Positions 52,969 through 62,374 of a DNA stretch of 64,000 nucleotides are shown here, one piece after another (position 1 is the first letter of the stretch; every line of letters begins with the position of its first letter). Source of the DNA: Helicobacter sp. (lineage in GTDB: Bacteria > Campylobacterota > Campylobacteria > Campylobacterales > Helicobacteraceae); assembly GCF_014799995.1 (NCBI RefSeq), contig NZ_JAAVGY010000009.1, positions 33,649-97,648 on the forward strand, in the 5' to 3' direction. Below the pieces are notes generated by a model, which was not told the origin of the DNA, made no database searches, and saw nothing but the letters and a program-made list of their open reading frames with translations. A program made the translations under genes and the position numbers.

Positions 52969-54132
52969 ATGGAAAGCATTATCACCTTTGGCATTGTTGC
53001 CATCTTAATCGTCATTGCACCTTTCTTAAGCTCGCTTTTGCGTTTGCCTCTCGTGGTTACAGAGATTCTGCTTGGCGCACTTGCCTTTCACTTCGGGCTA
53101 TTTTCGCATTCAGAATCGCTAAGCTTCATCGCACACATTGGGTTTTTATTTTTGATGTTCTTATGTGGTTTGGAGGTGGATTTAAAGACTTTTACAAGAC
53201 TTGGGACAGACTTCTTAAAATCGGCTTTTTTCTATTTCTCCATTCTTTATGGGGCGGCTTTTTTCTATGTATTCAATGCTGGTTTGTCAAACTTCTATAT
53301 TGCCGCCTTGCCTGTAATGAGCTTGGGTATGATTATGGCATTGCTCAAAGAATATCCCAAAAATACGCCGTGGTTATTGCTAGCCCTCAATGTCGGAATC
53401 TTGGGCGAACTCATTAGCATTGTTGTGCTAGTAGTGCTCAATGGGGCATATTCTTATGGATTAAATTGGGAATTATGGAGGACATTGCTTGTCTTATTCT
53501 TGTTTTTAACTGCAATTGTCGGAATCTTTAAGGTAGCAGATGTTCTGTTTTGGTGGTTTCCCACACTAAAGTTTTTCCTTATCCCCAAAGATGCAAGCAA
53601 AAATCAGGATATTCGCTTCAGCACAATGTTGTTTTTAATCCTAATTGGAATTACACAGATTTTAGGATTAGAGCGCGTGCTTGGAGCATTTTTAGCCGGT
53701 ATGATTTTGGCAACTTATTTTCATCACCAAAAAGGCTTGACAGAAAAGCTCAACGATTTTGGGTTTGGATTCTTTATTCCATTGTTTTTTATCTATGTTG
53801 GTTCTACACTAGATTTAAATCTCATTATGCAAAACCAACAACTCTTTTCACTCACCTTTACGATTATCCTTGTAATGGTAATCTTGCGCTTACTTGGGGC
53901 ATTCGTGGCATATTACAAATATTTTGGCAACGCAAAACGAACGATTCTCTTTGCCTTTAGCCATTCTATGCCTCTAACTTTCCTTGTCGCAACTGCACAG
54001 CTTGGCTTACAATTTAACGCCATTAACACACACGAATACTACGGCTTTATTCTTGCTGCACTTTTAGAGGGAATATTCTTAACGATTTGCATTAAGCTCA
54101 TTGAAAGCTATCAAGCCAAACCACACCAATAG
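52969..54132 (+). CDS. CPA2-family cation/proton antiporter
   Basis: 387 residues with about 11-12 membrane segments. It has the family features LLRLPLVVTEILLGALAFHFG, a membrane Asp in LMFLCGLEVDLKTF, and the Gly-rich AFLAGMILA and FFIPLFFIYVGSTLDL segments. There is no C-terminal TrkA-N domain, so it is the short NapA/KefB-like form. It is expected to exchange Na+ or K+ for H+. Which ion cannot be told. Confidence 0.85.
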   Translation: MESIITFGIVAILIVIAPFLSSLLRLPLVVTEILLGALAFHFGLFSHSESLSFIAHIGFLFLMFLCGLEVDLKTFTRLGTDFLKSAFFYFSILYGAAFFYVFNAGLSNFYIAALPVMSLGMIMALLKEYPKNTPWLLLALNVGILGELISIVVLVVLNGAYSYGLNWELWRTLLVLFLFLTAIVGIFKVADVLFWWFPTLKFFLIPKDASKNQDIRFSTMLFLILIGITQILGLERVLGAFLAGMILATYFHHQKGLTEKLNDFGFGFFIPLFFIYVGSTLDLNLIMQNQQLFSLTFTIILVMVILRLLGAFVAYYKYFGNAKRTILFAFSHSMPLTFLVATAQLGLQFNAINTHEYYGFILAALLEGIFLTICIKLIESYQAKPHQ

Positions 54133-54142
54133 ACATTAAGAA

Positions 54143-54649
54143 TCAAAATTTATGCTTTTGTTTCAAGCCTTTTTCAAATTTTTTGCGCTTGATAATAGAA
54201 AGCTTATCAATAAACAAAATTCCATTTAAATGGTCAATTTCGTGTTGGAAAGCCACCGCTAGATAATCTTCAGCAACGATTTCTTGCTTTTCACCCAAGC
54301 GATTTTGATAAACCACCTTGATAGTATTCGCGCGTTTAATGTCTTCGTAAAATTCCGGCACACTCAAACACCCCTCACTAAACACGACTTCGCCGTCTTT
54401 TTCTATGATTTCTGGATTGATAACTTCTAGCAAGTCCTCTTTATGCTGATTGCCCTCTTCATCGGGGATACAAATCAGTAATGCACGAATCGGCTTAGCG
54501 ACTTGAATCGCTGAAATGCCCACACCATTTTTAGCCAACATTACCTCATACATTTCATCTAACAAAGTGTGGAGTTCCGCGTCAAAAGATTCCACAGGCT
54601 TTGAAATTTGTCGCAACATTGCATTAGGATAAGTGATTACCTCAAGCAT
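54143..54649 (-). CDS. def: Peptide deformylase
   Basis: 168 residues, removes the formyl group of nascent proteins. Motifs: NGVGISAIQVAKP (motif 1, with Ser-Ala-Ile where most have Ala-Ala-Pro), EGCLSVP with the metal Cys, and QHEIDHLNG with the metal His pair. It is the last gene of the tig-clpP-GGDEF-def run. Confidence 0.96.
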   Translation of the reverse strand: MLEVITYPNAMLRQISKPVESFDAELHTLLDEMYEVMLAKNGVGISAIQVAKPIRALLICIPDEEGNQHKEDLLEVINPEIIEKDGEVVFSEGCLSVPEFYEDIKRANTIKVVYQNRLGEKQEIVAEDYLAVAFQHEIDHLNGILFIDKLSIIKRKKFEKGLKQKHKF

Positions 54650-54664
54650 TACTACTTTTTCCTT

Positions 54665-55765
54665 TTATTTTTCCCCTGCGACAACGAAAGAAGCATTGCT
54701 ACTAGAAGCTTTTTTGAGTGCTTCTAAAGCATTTTTAAAAACTTCCTTGCTTTTAGAGCTTGAATCAATTTCAACAATTCCGGTACAAACACTAAGCGAA
54801 ATTTCTTCCTCGCCTAGAAAAATATTTGTCGTTGCAACCTTTTCAATCAAGCGATTCGCAAATCGTTTGGCAGAATCTTTATCACTATGGCTAAGCAAAA
54901 TACCAAAAATTTCTGACCCACAATAGGCAAGCACATCACTTTTGTTTGCGATTTTTTGCAAGATTTTTGAAATAGCACGATTAATAAGCATTGTGTTTTT
55001 TTCTGAAGTAATGAGGCGAGCAAGATTCTTAGTGATTTGAATCAAAATCAAGGAGGATTTGTAATTTTCTACATGGATAGATTCTAATTCAGCAAGGATT
55101 CTAATGTCCAAGAAATTGCGGTTATACAGCCCATATTTCTCATCACAAATGATATTGTTTGCAATACCCTCAACCGCTTGAATACTCCTATCGTAGGAGA
55201 CTTTGATATTTTGGAGTTGTGCTCTTGTCGCTTCTCCTAGTTGATTGAGCTCTTTTTCAAAGACGGTGATGATATTTTGCAACGCAATAGTGTTATTAAT
55301 TGCACTTACTTCACGTTCGTGTTTTTTAAGAATATTTTGCAAAAGTTGGAGATTTTTATAGGTTGTGCCTACTTGCTGCAAAGTGCTTACCATATGATTT
55401 TTTGCTTTTAATACTTTATCCTCCAATAAAGCCTGTCTTTCTGTGGGTGTCAAATCAAGACTGATGAATTGTGTCGCATTGTCTTTGAATTGCTGCGTCT
55501 TATTCTCAAGTAATTTTTCAAAATAGATTCTATAATTATAAGGCGTTGGAGCAATCCCATTGGCACTCAATGCACGAATGACTTGTGTGCCATAGTCTTC
55601 TAACGTATTGACTTCTGACGAAGCTGTATCCACAGAATCCCCCGGCGTTGAGTTAGAATCCAATCCGAAAGACGAAAAAGAGGACGAGCCATTAGATGAA
55701 GCTTCTTCTATTCCATCTGTTTCAAAACTTTGTAACCCTTCAAACGAATCAAAATCATCTTTCAT
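54665..55765 (-). CDS. Degenerate GGDEF-domain protein
   Basis: 366 residues. An acidic, Ser-rich start (1-55) is followed by a helical domain (about 60-200, heptad-like) and a GGDEF-type fold (about 205-360, starting DEKYGLYNRNFLDIRI). The catalytic motif is CGSEIF in place of GGDEF, so cyclic di-GMP synthesis is unlikely. It may bind GTP or c-di-GMP or serve as a scaffold; that is inference. It lies between clpP and def, with 11 bases to clpP on one side and 15 to def on the other. In H. pylori I recall clpP and def adjacent without it. Confidence 0.8.
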   Translation of the reverse strand: MKDDFDSFEGLQSFETDGIEEASSNGSSSFSSFGLDSNSTPGDSVDTASSEVNTLEDYGTQVIRALSANGIAPTPYNYRIYFEKLLENKTQQFKDNATQFISLDLTPTERQALLEDKVLKAKNHMVSTLQQVGTTYKNLQLLQNILKKHEREVSAINNTIALQNIITVFEKELNQLGEATRAQLQNIKVSYDRSIQAVEGIANNIICDEKYGLYNRNFLDIRILAELESIHVENYKSSLILIQITKNLARLITSEKNTMLINRAISKILQKIANKSDVLAYCGSEIFGILLSHSDKDSAKRFANRLIEKVATTNIFLGEEEISLSVCTGIVEIDSSSKSKEVFKNALEALKKASSSNASFVVAGEK

Positions 55766-55776
55766 TATTGACCCCC

Positions 55777-56367
55777 TTACTTCAAGCTTTTAGTTAAAAC
55801 ATTGTCAATTAATCCATATTCTTGTGCTTCGTGGGCACTTAGATAGAAATCTCTATCCGTATCTTTGGCAATTTTTTCTAGTGGCTGGTTCGTGTTAGCT
55901 GCCAAAATCTCATTCAAACTAGCCTTGAGACGTAAAATCTCTTTTGCTTGGATTTCAATCTCTGTGGCTTGCCCCTGCGCACCTCCCATTGGCTGATGAA
56001 TCATAATGCGAGAATTAGGCAGAGAATAACGTTTGCCCTTTGTTCCGCAACTCAATAAAAATGCACCCATACTTGCCGCTTGCCCGATACAAATCGTGCT
56101 AATATCTGGCTTAACATAATTCATTGTATCATAGATACTAAGACCACTTGTTACCACTCCACCGGGCGAGTTGATATATAAATAAATATCCTTTTCTGGG
56201 TCTTCTGCTTCCAAAAATAAAAGTTGTGCAACAATAGAGGAAGCTACTCCATCATCAATTTGCCCACTCAATAAAATAATTCTATCTTTTAGAAGCCGAG
56301 AATAAATATCATACGCCCGCTCACCTCGCCCTGATTTCTCAATGACCGTTGGCACATAATAGCTCAT
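55777..56367 (-). CDS. clpP: ATP-dependent Clp protease proteolytic subunit
   Basis: 196 residues. The serine is in GQAASMGAFLL near 98, the His is in RIMIHQPMGGAQG near 123, and the Asp is in KDTDRDFYLS near 172. It forms tetradecamers with ClpX/ClpA. The ATG at 56367 overlaps the tig stop by one base (TGATG), so the two are coupled. Confidence 0.97.
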   Translation of the reverse strand: MSYYVPTVIEKSGRGERAYDIYSRLLKDRIILLSGQIDDGVASSIVAQLLFLEAEDPEKDIYLYINSPGGVVTSGLSIYDTMNYVKPDISTICIGQAASMGAFLLSCGTKGKRYSLPNSRIMIHQPMGGAQGQATEIEIQAKEILRLKASLNEILAANTNQPLEKIAKDTDRDFYLSAHEAQEYGLIDNVLTKSLK

Positions 56368-57668
56368 CACGCCCTCTTATCTAATAGAGCTGTTAGCACT
56401 TTATCTTCAAGCATTGCCATTTTAACAGCTGGAAGTAAATTATTGTTTTTATAATATTCAAACATTGCTTTTGGGTCTTGGCGCATTGCCATTGCTTCGT
56501 AATAAATTGTATTCACAACTTCATTATCTGGAACATCTATCTTATCACGTTTTGCGATTGCATCAATGATAAAAGTTACACGCACGCTTTTCTCTGCATT
56601 TTCTCTTTGCTCTTCACGCTTGGCTTTAAGCGTTTCGGGTTCTTTGGCAAGTTTTGCTTGCTCCTCTTGAGAGAGAGACATTAAGCTATTTCTAAAGAGC
56701 AAATCCATTTCTTGATGCACAATAGATTCTGGCAAATCAAACAAAATATTTTTGTTGAGATTCTCAATTAAAATTTCTTTTAATTGATTATTGTAGAGTT
56801 CTTGCTTTTTCTCGTTTTGAAGTTGTGTTTTGATTTTTTCTTTCAATGTTTCAACGCTCGCATCTTTGTCTTCTGGCAAAAGCGTTTTAGCGAAATTATC
56901 ATCAATTTCAATTTTTCCTTTTGTTTGAATCTCTAATAACTTCACTTTAAAGACTGCTGGTTTGCCCGCTAGATGTGCAGCTTGATAATTTTCTGGAAAA
57001 GTTACATTGATTTCTTTTTCCTCGCCTTTTTTCATACCAATTAATTGGTCTTCAAAGCCCTCAATAAAAGACTTGCTACCGATTTTTAACAAATAATTCT
57101 CTGCCTTGCCTCCCTCAAAGGGTTTTTCATCAATAAAGCCCTCAAAATTGATTTTCGCGTATTCTCCATCTTTTAACTTGCGTCTGCCATCTTCAATACC
57201 CACAAGCGGTGCTCTCGCATTTGCAATCTCTTCAAGCCGTTTGCTTATATCCTCTTGTGTAACTTCAGGGATTTTGACTTCTGGAATACAATCATCAAGC
57301 TTATCAAGTGAAATCGTTGGAGTCAAACTCACTTGGATTTCAATATCAATTCCTGTATCCTTTTTGTCAAACTTCGTAATGCGTGGGTCGCCGATGAGCG
57401 CACTCGCCTCAACTTTTAATTCTGTTAAAATATCTCGCAAAATCTCTTGCACGCATTCTCTTTGTGCGTCCTCTTCTAATTGTTTGCCATAACGTTGTTT
57501 GATTGCACTTGCGGGCACATGCCCCTTACGAAATCCATCAATTTTGAAATTCTTACCCGCCGCCTTAGTTACCTTGTCTAATTTTTGGTTGAGTGTATCC
57601 GTAGGAATCGTAGCTTGTGCGACTGCATTTGCGCTATTAATGCTTGTTACTTTTAGACTTGAATTCAT
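56367..57668 (-). CDS. tig: Trigger factor
   Basis: 433 residues, ribosome-bound chaperone. N-terminal ribosome-binding domain with the FRKGHVPAS signature near 43, central FKBP-type PPIase domain (about 160-245), and a long helical C-terminal chaperone domain. Length is normal. tig then clpP is a conserved pair. Confidence 0.96.
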   Translation of the reverse strand: MNSSLKVTSINSANAVAQATIPTDTLNQKLDKVTKAAGKNFKIDGFRKGHVPASAIKQRYGKQLEEDAQRECVQEILRDILTELKVEASALIGDPRITKFDKKDTGIDIEIQVSLTPTISLDKLDDCIPEVKIPEVTQEDISKRLEEIANARAPLVGIEDGRRKLKDGEYAKINFEGFIDEKPFEGGKAENYLLKIGSKSFIEGFEDQLIGMKKGEEKEINVTFPENYQAAHLAGKPAVFKVKLLEIQTKGKIEIDDNFAKTLLPEDKDASVETLKEKIKTQLQNEKKQELYNNQLKEILIENLNKNILFDLPESIVHQEMDLLFRNSLMSLSQEEQAKLAKEPETLKAKREEQRENAEKSVRVTFIIDAIAKRDKIDVPDNEVVNTIYYEAMAMRQDPKAMFEYYKNNNLLPAVKMAMLEDKVLTALLDKRA

Positions 57669-57765
57669 TCTTTGCCTGCTCCAAAAATTTAATTTAATAT
57701 GTTATAGCTTTTATTCTATCAAAATTCGTCTTAAATTAAACCCAATACGCAAAATCCATTAGAAA

Positions 57766-60700
57766 TTAATCGCCCAAAATTTCACGCACACCTTTGGAAT
57801 TAGGCTCACTTAAGAATCCACGCGCCTGCATTTGTTCGATAATGTTTGCTGCTTTATTATACCCAATCCCAAGTCTTCGCTGAATGTAACTAATAGAGGT
57901 TTTTCCATCATTAAGAATGATACGTTTTGCCTCTTCATACAGCTCATCAGTCTCTCCTTCTACGCGCAAACCCAAGATTTCATCTTCATTAGGCATAAAG
58001 TTCTCATCATATTGTGGAGGACATTGGGATTTGATAAATTCCACAATTTTTTCAATCTCTGTTTCCGTGCTCCAAGGAGCGTGTAGGCGCACGATTCCTC
58101 CGCCCGGAGGCGTGAAAAGCATATCCCCTCTTCCAAGCAGTGATTCCGCACCAAAGCTATCCAAAATGACTTTAGAATCAATTTTTTGCCCCACTTTATA
58201 GCTAATGCGTGAGGGCAAATTTGCCTTAATAAGCCCGGTTACAACATCTACGCTTGGACGTTGTGTCGCGACAATTAAATGAATCCCGCTTGCCCGAGCC
58301 ATTTGCGCAAGACGCGAAATAGAGACTTCCGCTTCTTTACCCCCACTCATCATCAAATCCGCTAATTCATCAATAATCACTACAATATAAGGAAAAGGCT
58401 CAAAACCTTCAATTTCAGCCTTTTGATTATAGCCTTCAATATTCTTGATTTTTGCCTCACTCATCAAAGTATATCTTCGCTCCATTTCTTTTACCGTGTT
58501 ATCTAGTGCGATAATCGCCTTTTTAGGCTGCGTGATGACAGGGGTGAGCAAATGCGGAATCTCATTATAAATACTAAATTCTAGCATTTTGGGGTCAATC
58601 ATAATGAGTTTAAGCTGTTTGGGAGAGTTTTTATAAAGCAAGGATAAAATCATCGCATTAATCCCCACACTTTTACCACTTCCTGTTGTCCCCGCAATCA
58701 ATAAATGTGGAAGCTTTTTGAGGTCTGTTACAAAAGGATTCCCTACAATGTCTTTGCCCAAAGCAAGTGTCAAAGGCGAAGCAGAATTTATAAATAAGGG
58801 ATTCTCTAAAATCTCACGCAAATAAATCGTCTCAATCTGAATGTTTGGAATCTCAATTCCCACTACATCTTTGCCCGGCACGGGAGCTTGAATCCTGATA
58901 GTTTTCGCACGAAGTGCCATTGCCAAATCATCTTGCAAAGTTAAAATCCGCGAGACTTTGACATTTGGGCTTGGGCGAAACTCAAAAGTCGTAACAATGG
59001 GTCCAGAGTAAGTTCTGACAATATCCCCCTCTATCTTAAACATTCGCAACTTGCTTAATAAATCATTGATTTTGCGGTCAATCTCGCCCTCGTCAATTTC
59101 TATATGCTCCTCTTTAGGGGCTTGCAAAAACTCTAGTTTAGGCAAAACAAAATCTTTGGATTCCGCATTTTGTGGTGCGCTAGAAATTTCTAATGTGCTT
59201 AAGATTTTTTCATTTTCTGGAATCCTCTTCACTAATGTGCTAGAATCCTCATTATGCGATGATTGCGTGGGTGTTTGCTTGGAAAAGGGCACGCAGGATT
59301 CTGCTTGAACTGATTGCATTGGGGCACTAGAGGAAGCGTTTTGTTTGGGCGGCGCATTGCGTCTTTTAGAATCAAATAGGCTAATCACTTCTGCCACGGG
59401 CGTTTCAATTGTTTGAGAAGATTCTTGAAGCAATGTTTCTTTTGGTAACAAACTCGCTACATTAGAATTTTGCGATTCTACTACATTGGCTTTTCTTTCC
59501 GATTCCTTTTCCAGCCCATAGCCATAACTTGGAATCTTATTAGTCGTAAAAGACGGGGTATAATGAAAGGGAATTTCAGTTTTTTCTTGTGGTGGATTGG
59601 GCAGCTTTGGAGATTCTTTGATAACTTCTTGAGCAGGGATTTCTTGTGTTACATTAGAGGCTACCGATGTCTGTGGAGATTGGGATTCCATAAACTCTTG
59701 AATCACCTGCTTAATGATATGATTGAGTGCGGCAGGCTCTGCTTGCAATGGAGGCTCATTAGGATTTGTTTTAGAATCTTCATTAGATAAAGATTCTTGA
59801 ATTTGTTGCATTTCTTTGGGTTGCATTGGACGCGTGCTTTTAATCTTGCCATAATAAAAAATCGTGCTAGGCGCGGCATTAGATTGCGATTCTTTGGGTT
59901 GGGATAAATCTTGGAAAGAATCTTTATTGATAGGATTATCTTGCACGAGACAATCGTGAGTGCCCACAGGCTCTTTGTCATAATACGCGCTAAAGGGCGT
60001 AGCGGCATAGAGATTTTTGGGATAGGCTTTAATGGGTTTTGGCTTGGTAGGTTCTGACGCAACGGAATCCCGTGCAGTCTCACTTTCTGGCAACTCTTGC
60101 GGCTCTGCAAGAGAATCCTTTGATGTAAAAGTCGGTGTGGGGGTTTGCAAAACCGACTTTTGTATCTCCTCATATTCTTCTTTTTTTATCAGCCGAATCA
60201 CCTCTTCTTCCGGGGCTTGGTTACGATAGAGGAGATTTTGTTCAAATCGTTTAAAATTTTCTAAATTTTCTATGGATTCTAATCGGAATCGTGTCGTATC
60301 AAAATCTTGCTGCTGGACTTCCTGCGGGCTAACAACGCGAATTTGTGGTGTACTGTTTTGTTTCTTAGTAGCATTTTCTAAAGGATTATCTTCTCTTGTG
60401 GGTAGCTCAATCTCTTGTCTTAGCACATCAATTTCAGTTTCAAAGGGTTGTTCTGCACTGAAATCTTCTTGTGTTTCATCTTGTAAAACTTCCTGCGCAG
60501 AATCCTCTAATTCTTCTTCGGTATCCTTTGGGAGATTAAAGGCGCAATTGACTGGAGGCGGGTTATTTTTACTTTGCTCAATCAATTCCTCCAAAGTCAA
60601 TGCACGTGGAGTGTTAGGTGCTTTTGTAAAAGAAAATAATGAGGAAGTATGAGAATGGGACTCTTGTCTTTTGTGATTTGATGAGACATTTTGGGATTCC

Positions 60701-61227
60701 CCCCCTTGGGAAGAATTTTCTTTGAAATTTTCAGAATCCTGCTGATTTCTTGGATTTGGAAGAGAGAAAAAGGCTTTAATTCGCAAATAAAGATTTTTTA
60801 GATTTTGTTTGTTTTTGGCAACCTTTTCCTTTGGAATTTGACTTTGCTTCAAGTCCTCTTTCAAATCCTTTAAAAGCATCTTTGCTAGCTCTTTAAAGGA
60901 TTTTCCACTATACAAAACAATGCTAAAGGTAAAACAAAACAAAACCAAAATAAAGATACCCAAATGCGTGATAATTGGAGCAAGCACGCTATTAAAGGCA
61001 ACCCCTAAAATTCCCGCTTGTTCAAAAAACAAACCCTGCAACACAAGCAGAGCAAAAACGCCAATCATCACGCCTAGTGTTTTTTCTAAGAATCGGTTAC
61101 TTTTAAGATTCAATGGGGTTTTGGCACGATAGATAAAAAAGGCTACAACCAATAGCCAAATATAGCCCAAATAACCAAATAACCAAAATTGGATTTGTGC
61201 AATACTAACAAACCCAAGAATATTCAA
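57766..61227 (-). CDS. ftsK: DNA translocase FtsK
   Basis: At least 1153 residues, couples chromosome dimer resolution to division. N-terminal membrane helices, a very long Pro/Gln/Ser/Glu-rich linker (about 150-690), then the motor: Walker A in AGTTGSGKSVGIN near 875, Walker B YIVVIIDELADLMM, and a C-terminal winged-helix gamma domain (YIQRRLGIGYNKAANIIEQM). The frame is open upstream of the TTG at 61227 to about 61350 and adds a likely first membrane helix (FIISILLILEIFTTLGAL). No ATG, GTG or TTG exists there; an ATT at 61344 has AAGGA at six bases. The true start is probably that ATT. The linker contains a G7 run (60699-60705). Confidence 0.93.
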   Translation of the reverse strand: MNILGFVSIAQIQFWLFGYLGYIWLLVVAFFIYRAKTPLNLKSNRFLEKTLGVMIGVFALLVLQGLFFEQAGILGVAFNSVLAPIITHLGIFILVLFCFTFSIVLYSGKSFKELAKMLLKDLKEDLKQSQIPKEKVAKNKQNLKNLYLRIKAFFSLPNPRNQQDSENFKENSSQGGESQNVSSNHKRQESHSHTSSLFSFTKAPNTPRALTLEELIEQSKNNPPPVNCAFNLPKDTEEELEDSAQEVLQDETQEDFSAEQPFETEIDVLRQEIELPTREDNPLENATKKQNSTPQIRVVSPQEVQQQDFDTTRFRLESIENLENFKRFEQNLLYRNQAPEEEVIRLIKKEEYEEIQKSVLQTPTPTFTSKDSLAEPQELPESETARDSVASEPTKPKPIKAYPKNLYAATPFSAYYDKEPVGTHDCLVQDNPINKDSFQDLSQPKESQSNAAPSTIFYYGKIKSTRPMQPKEMQQIQESLSNEDSKTNPNEPPLQAEPAALNHIIKQVIQEFMESQSPQTSVASNVTQEIPAQEVIKESPKLPNPPQEKTEIPFHYTPSFTTNKIPSYGYGLEKESERKANVVESQNSNVASLLPKETLLQESSQTIETPVAEVISLFDSKRRNAPPKQNASSSAPMQSVQAESCVPFSKQTPTQSSHNEDSSTLVKRIPENEKILSTLEISSAPQNAESKDFVLPKLEFLQAPKEEHIEIDEGEIDRKINDLLSKLRMFKIEGDIVRTYSGPIVTTFEFRPSPNVKVSRILTLQDDLAMALRAKTIRIQAPVPGKDVVGIEIPNIQIETIYLREILENPLFINSASPLTLALGKDIVGNPFVTDLKKLPHLLIAGTTGSGKSVGINAMILSLLYKNSPKQLKLIMIDPKMLEFSIYNEIPHLLTPVITQPKKAIIALDNTVKEMERRYTLMSEAKIKNIEGYNQKAEIEGFEPFPYIVVIIDELADLMMSGGKEAEVSISRLAQMARASGIHLIVATQRPSVDVVTGLIKANLPSRISYKVGQKIDSKVILDSFGAESLLGRGDMLFTPPGGGIVRLHAPWSTETEIEKIVEFIKSQCPPQYDENFMPNEDEILGLRVEGETDELYEEAKRIILNDGKTSISYIQRRLGIGYNKAANIIEQMQARGFLSEPNSKGVREILGD

Positions 61228-61371
61228 AGCACCAAGAGTCGTAAAAATTTCTAAGATTAATAATATAGAAATGATAAATGTCTTATGGGAAGTTTTTTGC
61301 TTTAAGAATCGTTCTAATGAAGTTTTTAAAAAATTTGTTTTAATAGTAATTCCTTAAAAATATCTACAAAG

Positions 61372-61470
61372 TGGCGAGAGGGTGAGAGAATCGAACTCCC
61401 CAGCAAATAGACACCTATTCACTCAAATGGGTTTGAAGCCCACGATGCCCACCAGCGACATACACCCTCC
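61372..61470 (-). tRNA. selC: tRNA-Sec (TCA)
   Basis: 99 bases on the minus strand. The anticodon is TCA (loop CTTCAAA), reading the UGA codon. An extended acceptor (GGAGGGTG with CACCCTCT), a long D-stem and a long variable arm (GAATAGGTGTCTATTT region) are those of selenocysteine tRNA. The T-arm GAGTTCGATTCTC and encoded CCA are present. The genome should therefore also encode SelA, SelB, SelD and a selenoprotein such as formate dehydrogenase; none is in this window. Confidence 0.92.
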
Positions 61471-61568
61471 ACAAGCTCACAAATTCAAAAGCATTCTATT
61501 AAGTAAAAAGAGATGAGAATTTAGCGCAATTTTACTTAATTTTCATTGAGTTTATCTAAATTTTGAAA

Positions 61569-62348
61569 TTAAAATTCTACCAATTCCCGCTCTCTCTTAC
61601 GATACACCGCGCATTTTGTATAGCCTATTTGTTTGGCGAGTGATTCTAACTCCAAACGTTGGAAGCCGATTTGCTCTATCGCGTGCGCATCACTCCCAAA
61701 ACTAATGGGAATCTCTAGTGCGAACGCCATTTGCAAGATTTCTATGCTTGGATATTGTTCTTGGACCTCCTTGCGGAATCCCGCCGCATTTATCTCCACG
61801 CACATATTGGCTTTTTTCACGGCTTTGAGCACCGATTCTATTTGCGGACGCAAATCCTTTGTCGGACGATAATTAAAGATTTTTAACAAATCCATATGCG
61901 CCAAAATATCAAATTTTCCACTCTTTGCTAGCATTTCTGTGGCTTTGAAATATTCTACCCAACAATCATTAATGTCGCGCTTAGCATATTCTCGGATAAA
62001 CTCCGGATTGTCAAACCCCCAATCACCCAGAAAATGCACCGCTCCGATTCTATAATCTAGTGGCAAATCAAACAATCTTTCCTCTATCAAGGAGGGCAAA
62101 AAATCAATTTCAAGTGCTGTTAGAATCTCAATCTTATCGCTATATTTTTCTTTGAGCCTTGCAATTTCGTTTAGATAAAAAGGTAAATCTTTAAAGTCCA
62201 TACGATATTGCGTATCAAAATTCATTGGATTGTGGCAAGAAAATCCAAAAGTGTCAATTTTTTCCTTGATTGCCTGCAAGACATATTCTTCCATTGTGCC
62301 ACTTGCGTGCTTACAAAGGCTTGTGTGATTGTGCAAATCCACCCTCAT
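61569..62348 (-). CDS. hisK: PHP-type histidinol-phosphatase
   Basis: 259 residues, PHP metal-dependent phosphatase. Metal-binding HNH in VDLHNHTSLCKHA, further ligands in GFSCHNP, LEIDF, GAVHFLGDWGFD, LAHMD and FGSDAHA. HisK/HisJ-type enzymes dephosphorylate histidinol phosphate, the penultimate step of histidine synthesis, which fits hisH and hisA elsewhere in the window. Another PHP specificity cannot be excluded from sequence alone. Confidence 0.85.
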   Translation of the reverse strand: MRVDLHNHTSLCKHASGTMEEYVLQAIKEKIDTFGFSCHNPMNFDTQYRMDFKDLPFYLNEIARLKEKYSDKIEILTALEIDFLPSLIEERLFDLPLDYRIGAVHFLGDWGFDNPEFIREYAKRDINDCWVEYFKATEMLAKSGKFDILAHMDLLKIFNYRPTKDLRPQIESVLKAVKKANMCVEINAAGFRKEVQEQYPSIEILQMAFALEIPISFGSDAHAIEQIGFQRLELESLAKQIGYTKCAVYRKRERELVEF

Positions 62349-62374
62349 TTAAAATCCTTAAACCAAGATTGGGC

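Noticed and set aside
60699..60705. G7 run in the ftsK linker as a phase-variation switch
   Set aside because: ftsK is expected to be needed for division, and the run is short and in frame; no reason to expect switching.
61372..61470. tRNA-Ser or tRNA-Leu for the class II tRNA beside ftsK
   Set aside because: The anticodon is TCA preceded by CT in a loop closed by GGG/CCC, with an extended acceptor; this fits tRNA-Sec.
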